DNA of 64,000 bases from JAGDXO01 sp964541025 (GTDB taxonomy: Archaea > Thermoplasmatota > Thermoplasmata > Thermoplasmatales > GCA-001856825): NCBI GenBank assembly GCA_964541025.1, contig CAZIOW010000001.1, positions 1-64,000 of the forward strand, read 5' to 3'. How positions within the stretch are numbered: the stretch's first letter is position 1; each line of letters begins with the position of its first letter. The translations under genes were made by a program, and so were the position numbers. The notes beneath the pieces were generated by a model, which had not been told where the DNA came from, did not search any database, and was given only the letters and a program-made list of their open reading frames with translations. Positions 61,225 through 64,000 of the stretch are shown one piece after another.

Positions 61225-61695
61225 ATGTTCAGCTTTAAGGGTAATCATGTATATCTTCTTGAACTGGAGCATTTCAATACCGTTATTGTAGAAGATTTTA
61301 TCAATAGCTTTGGGAAGACACTCCTGTTACTTGGAGATGGTATTTTTATAGACGCATATTCATTGAAGAAAAAATTCGGTGATACTGTTTACATACAGAG
61401 GGTTCTGAACATGTATCAGATGCAGAAGACTGTATTAGAAGATATTTACGAGGACAGTTTCTCAATCTTTCTTGTACTTAGGCTTTCAGAAGTGAAGAAC
61501 TGGAAGGAAGGAATAATCCTGAACATATCTAGGGCAATGGAAGGTCTGTGTAAATTATCAGGGAAACCAAGCATATTCTATCTTTTGCATGATGAAGAAT
61601 ATGTTCCTCATTCTGTAAAAAATGCCTTCAGGTACAGAATATTGGAGGTGCCTGATAAATGGGAAGAAATACCCCAAGTCTCAGAATGGAAATAG
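61225..61695 (+). CDS. RecA-fold-like protein without Walker A, upstream of PolB2
   Basis: A 156-residue protein of uncertain family. Strand and helix order, with LLLLGDGIFIDAYSL, then VYIQRVLNMYQMQKTVLEDI (reminiscent of the RAFNAYQ-type segment of RadA/RecA proteins) and FLVLRLSEVKNWKEG, suggests a degenerate RecA/RadA-like core with no P-loop. This is inference. It starts ATG 61225, 78 bp after gdhA, separated by a terminator. The end overlaps the next gene by 37 bp. In other archaea, PolB2 genes are accompanied by RecA-like genes. Confidence 0.55.
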   Translation: MFSFKGNHVYLLELEHFNTVIVEDFINSFGKTLLLLGDGIFIDAYSLKKKFGDTVYIQRVLNMYQMQKTVLEDIYEDSFSIFLVLRLSEVKNWKEGIILNISRAMEGLCKLSGKPSIFYLLHDEEYVPHSVKNAFRYRILEVPDKWEEIPQVSEWK

Positions 61696-61877
61696 ACAGG
61701 ATTATAGAAGAAATAAGAAAGATGGAAAAGGTTATGAGGAGGGAAGACGCTGAGCTGCTTGAAGATATAATAAAGAAGGCTAAGATACACACGCCTCAAT
61801 CCTCATATGCCTCCCTAGATCCGGAATTTTCATTCCTTCTTTCTGTTTTGATAGAGCTCTCAAGGGAAAGGAAATGA
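61659..61877 (+). CDS. Small helical protein upstream of PolB2
   Basis: A 72-residue, mostly helical protein (EIDRIIEEIRKMEKVMRRED and LLSVLIELSRER helices), function unknown. ATG 61659 has GGAGGTG at 61644-61650; ATG 61686 is a less supported alternative. It overlaps the upstream gene by 37 bp and the PolB2 gene by 4 bp (ATGA), so the three are translated together. Confidence 0.75.
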   Translation: MGRNTPSLRMEIDRIIEEIRKMEKVMRREDAELLEDIIKKAKIHTPQSSYASLDPEFSFLLSVLIELSRERK

Positions 61878-63859
61878 TAATAGACGCGTGGGGCAGGGAT
61901 AATATCTACACTATAGATGAAAACAGGCGAATTAAGAAATGGAAATATTCTCATAATATATATGTTAGTGGTGAATCTCTTTATAAAGTAGTAGATGAGA
62001 TAGACTCACTCCCTTGGGTTAAATGGTATTATGATACCAAAGGGGATGCATATTCTAAGAAGAGAGTTCTTGTCATAGATCTGCCACCAAGCAGAATAGA
62101 GGAAATGGTATATGCAATAGAGCAGATTGGCAATAACAGGGATTATGAAATTTACAACGCAGACATAAACATAATACAGTCATTCATGGTGAAAAATAGA
62201 TTGAATTTTTTTGATGAGAACAGCGAAGAGATGAACAAGGATTTCATTATTCCAGAATTGAATATACTCAGCATAAAATTCATCGATGGGATAAGAGAAA
62301 TAGAAATTAACGGGGAAATTTTCAATAATCTCGAAGTATCCATGGATTATTTCTTCTCTCACCTGGAAGATTCCAACATAATAATATCGGAAAATGGAGA
62401 CACATATTTCCAGAAATTTTTCACCATAGCAAGGCATTATGGGTATTCTGCTTACACTGCATTAAGCAGGGAAAGGTCATTCAATTCATACGGCCGGGTA
62501 CATCACAGGAAAAGTGGTTTCATAATAGGTGGAATACCTCACATAGATAAGAGAACATCATTCATGTACAGTGAGGGAGGGCTTGAAGGTGTTGTGACAA
62601 TTTCACGACTGACAGACCTCCCCTTATTTAACAGCTCTAGGATAACACCTGGAACTGCAGTTTCATCATATGAAATAAGAAAGGCTATTTCAAGAGGCAT
62701 AATGATACCTCTTTACAAAGGCGACCATGAGGAAATGAAAAGCATTGATCAGTTCATTGAATCAGATAAGGGTGGTCTAATACTGCAGCCAAATCCTGGG
62801 GTATATGAAGGTGTCTATGAAATAGACTTCAGTTCAATGTACCCGTCAATAATAGTGAATTACAACCTCTCGATGGAAACAATAAATGTCAAATGCAAAA
62901 ATTTTGAACTGCTTCCATATCTTAATTACAAAATTTGCAAGGACAAAAAGGGCATACTCTCTGATATACTTTCAGACCTACTTGATCTGAGGCTGTATTA
63001 CAAGAGCAGAAAGAATGAAGATCAGAGGTTTGCATCGCGTGACAAAGTTTTGAAATGGCTTCTTTTAACTTCCTTTGGATATACCGGTTATAAAAATGCC
63101 AAGTTTGGAAAAATAGAGGTGCATGAAGCGATTACATCAATCGGCAGGAATATTCTTGCACAGAGTTTCCAGATCGCTCAGGAAGAGGGATTTGAGGTCA
63201 TACATGGCATTGTGGACTCACTCTGGCTCAGAGGAAAAGGAGATATTAAAAGGGTGATGGAAAGAATTGAGGCTTTCAGTAAATTGAAAATATCACTTGA
63301 AGGATACTATAAATGGATAACTTTCCTGCCATCTCGGGAGGGAGACGGTGCAATAAACAAATATTTTGGGCTTATGAACAATAATGTATTCAAAATTAGA
63401 GGCATAGAGATGAGGAGAAGTGATTTTCCTGAGATATGCAAGAAGATGCAGGAAGAAATACTTGGTTTATATTCAAATGTGAACTCAATCTCAGATTTCC
63501 GTTTTATATACAAAGAAGCATTGCAAATTTATGAAAAATACAAGGAGAATATTGTAACCGGCAATGTTAGAGATGAGGATATGATGTTATCATTTGTTAT
63601 GACAAGATTTCCTGAGTATTACTCAGTAAACAGTATAAGGAAAAAGGCAACTGAGAAGTCTAATGCATCAGTTCCTGGAGATAAGCTTAATTTTTTTGTT
63701 AACGATGAAAAGAAAGGACTTATTGAACTGGATTATCTAGAAGGTAAATATGACAAAAATTTTTATCTAAGAAAGCTGAACCTTGCGTGGGACAGTATAT
63801 CGTATCCACTGAGATATGCAGGTGTAATATATCAAAAAGTTATTGAGGAATATGATTGA
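61874..63859 (+). CDS. PolB2-type family B DNA polymerase with altered catalytic motifs
   Basis: A 661-residue, short family B polymerase of the archaeal PolB2 clade, described as inactivated. Motif A DFSSMYPSI (318-326) keeps its Asp. Motif B reads KWLLLTSFGYTGY (394-406) instead of KxxxNSxYG. Motif C reads HGIVDS (444-449) where YxDTDS is usual, so the first metal Asp is I446 while D448 remains. Exonuclease motif I has no acidic pair (residues 128-138, PELNILSIKFI). Canonical polymerase and proofreading activity are doubtful; Sulfolobus PolB2 has been linked to lesion bypass or damage response. It is coupled to its neighbours on both sides. Confidence 0.9.
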   Translation: MIIDAWGRDNIYTIDENRRIKKWKYSHNIYVSGESLYKVVDEIDSLPWVKWYYDTKGDAYSKKRVLVIDLPPSRIEEMVYAIEQIGNNRDYEIYNADINIIQSFMVKNRLNFFDENSEEMNKDFIIPELNILSIKFIDGIREIEINGEIFNNLEVSMDYFFSHLEDSNIIISENGDTYFQKFFTIARHYGYSAYTALSRERSFNSYGRVHHRKSGFIIGGIPHIDKRTSFMYSEGGLEGVVTISRLTDLPLFNSSRITPGTAVSSYEIRKAISRGIMIPLYKGDHEEMKSIDQFIESDKGGLILQPNPGVYEGVYEIDFSSMYPSIIVNYNLSMETINVKCKNFELLPYLNYKICKDKKGILSDILSDLLDLRLYYKSRKNEDQRFASRDKVLKWLLLTSFGYTGYKNAKFGKIEVHEAITSIGRNILAQSFQIAQEEGFEVIHGIVDSLWLRGKGDIKRVMERIEAFSKLKISLEGYYKWITFLPSREGDGAINKYFGLMNNNVFKIRGIEMRRSDFPEICKKMQEEILGLYSNVNSISDFRFIYKEALQIYEKYKENIVTGNVRDEDMMLSFVMTRFPEYYSVNSIRKKATEKSNASVPGDKLNFFVNDEKKGLIELDYLEGKYDKNFYLRKLNLAWDSISYPLRYAGVIYQKVIEEYD

Positions 63860-64000
63860 AATAAAAAATATAACAGTAGAAGGGAAAGTTTACCAGGGTA
63901 TAAAGGTCGAGATGGATCCAGCTCCTTTGGTAATAATCAAGGGGGAAAGGGGCTTTTTAATGTGCGGTTACCTGAACATAGAGGCAGCTGATAAATTAGG
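63852..64000 (+). CDS. DUF1805 family protein, partial at window end
   Basis: ATG 63852 lies within the last 8 bases of the PolB2 gene and its frame runs to the end of the window (49 codons seen). The sequence begins MIEIKNITVEGKVYQGIKVE, followed by APLVIIKGERGFLMCGYLN, which is the signature of the small DUF1805/YunC family found in archaea and Firmicutes. Its function is not known. The C-terminal half is cut off. Confidence 0.85.
   Translation, partial: MIEIKNITVEGKVYQGIKVEMDPAPLVIIKGERGFLMCGYLNIEAADKL

Overview
The window is a gene-dense, AT-rich stretch of an archaeal chromosome, almost certainly from the Thermoplasmata (Thermoplasma/Ferroplasma/Cuniculiplasma-type acidophiles). The case rests on Alba, ribosomal protein S17e, the small primase subunit, an archaeal ATP-dependent DNA ligase, ABCE1, Csl4, Lsm, a Kae1-Bud32 fusion, an archaeosine tRNA-guanine transglycosylase, a tricorn-factor-like M1 aminopeptidase, a sulfocyanin-like copper protein and a sulfide:quinone oxidoreductase. 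Short T-rich or TATA-like intergenic spacers, probable leaderless starts, GGTGA-type ribosome binding sites within operons, and GTG/TTG starts also fit. I found no tRNA, rRNA or CRISPR array. No gene-free stretch exceeds 300 bases; the longest gaps are about 283 (53015-53297), 244 (41070-41313) and 242 (21001-21242) bases.

Layout. 1-57: right end of an IS200/IS605-type element (TnpB tail and omega-RNA-like hairpin). 0.1-8.4 kb: MscS channel, an orphan gene, a sulfide:quinone oxidoreductase/DUF1641 pair, an SDR, a nitrilase-family enzyme coupled to a large membrane protein, and Sua5. 8.4-10.6 kb: RHH regulator, phosphodiesterase-like enzyme and APS kinase. 10.7-15.6 kb: information processing (Alba, TgtA, S17e, PriS), with a secreted protein between PriS and the purine genes. 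15.6-18.9 kb: purSLQ. 19-23.7 kb: an MFS transporter fused to a DUF47/PhoU-like domain, and an accessory group of DUF5320, UPF0251 regulator, sulfocyanin-like protein, SHOCT protein and membrane-anchored winged-helix regulator. 23.8-32.6 kb: ClC antiporter, then a molybdenum-cofactor and molybdate/tungstate uptake block (moaC, moaB, two moeA, three ABC genes). 32.7-38 kb: sucC-sucD-argF and the M1 peptidase. 38-47.3 kb: aldo/keto reductase, two orphan proteins, ABCE1, a thiolase/DUF35 pair, and a hydroxyacyl-CoA dehydrogenase/thiolase pair. 47.5-53 kb: DNA ligase, pyrD-pyrK, prepilin peptidase, RtcB. 53.3-59 kb: a tightly overlapping RNA-processing operon (METTL5-like, Csl4, a 48-aa ORF, Lsm, KaiC-like, Kae1-Bud32, ITPase). 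59-64 kb: spermidine synthase, glutamate dehydrogenase, then a RecA-like remnant, a small helical protein, a PolB2-type catalytically altered DNA polymerase and a DUF1805 gene that runs off the end.

Most of the window is ordinary housekeeping sequence. The points that deserve a second look are: the PolB2 cluster at the right end, whose palm motif C and exonuclease motif I are disrupted and whose upstream partner looks like a Walker-less RecA-fold protein; the MFS-DUF47 fusion beside two copies of a palindromic site; the archaeosine transglycosylase that has lost its zinc cysteines; the KaiC-like ATPase with a Glu in place of the Walker A Ser/Thr; and the TnpB/omega-RNA end at the left edge. 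I see no clearly new multi-gene defence or mobile system. The PolB2/RecA-like operon is the best candidate for an incompletely described one.
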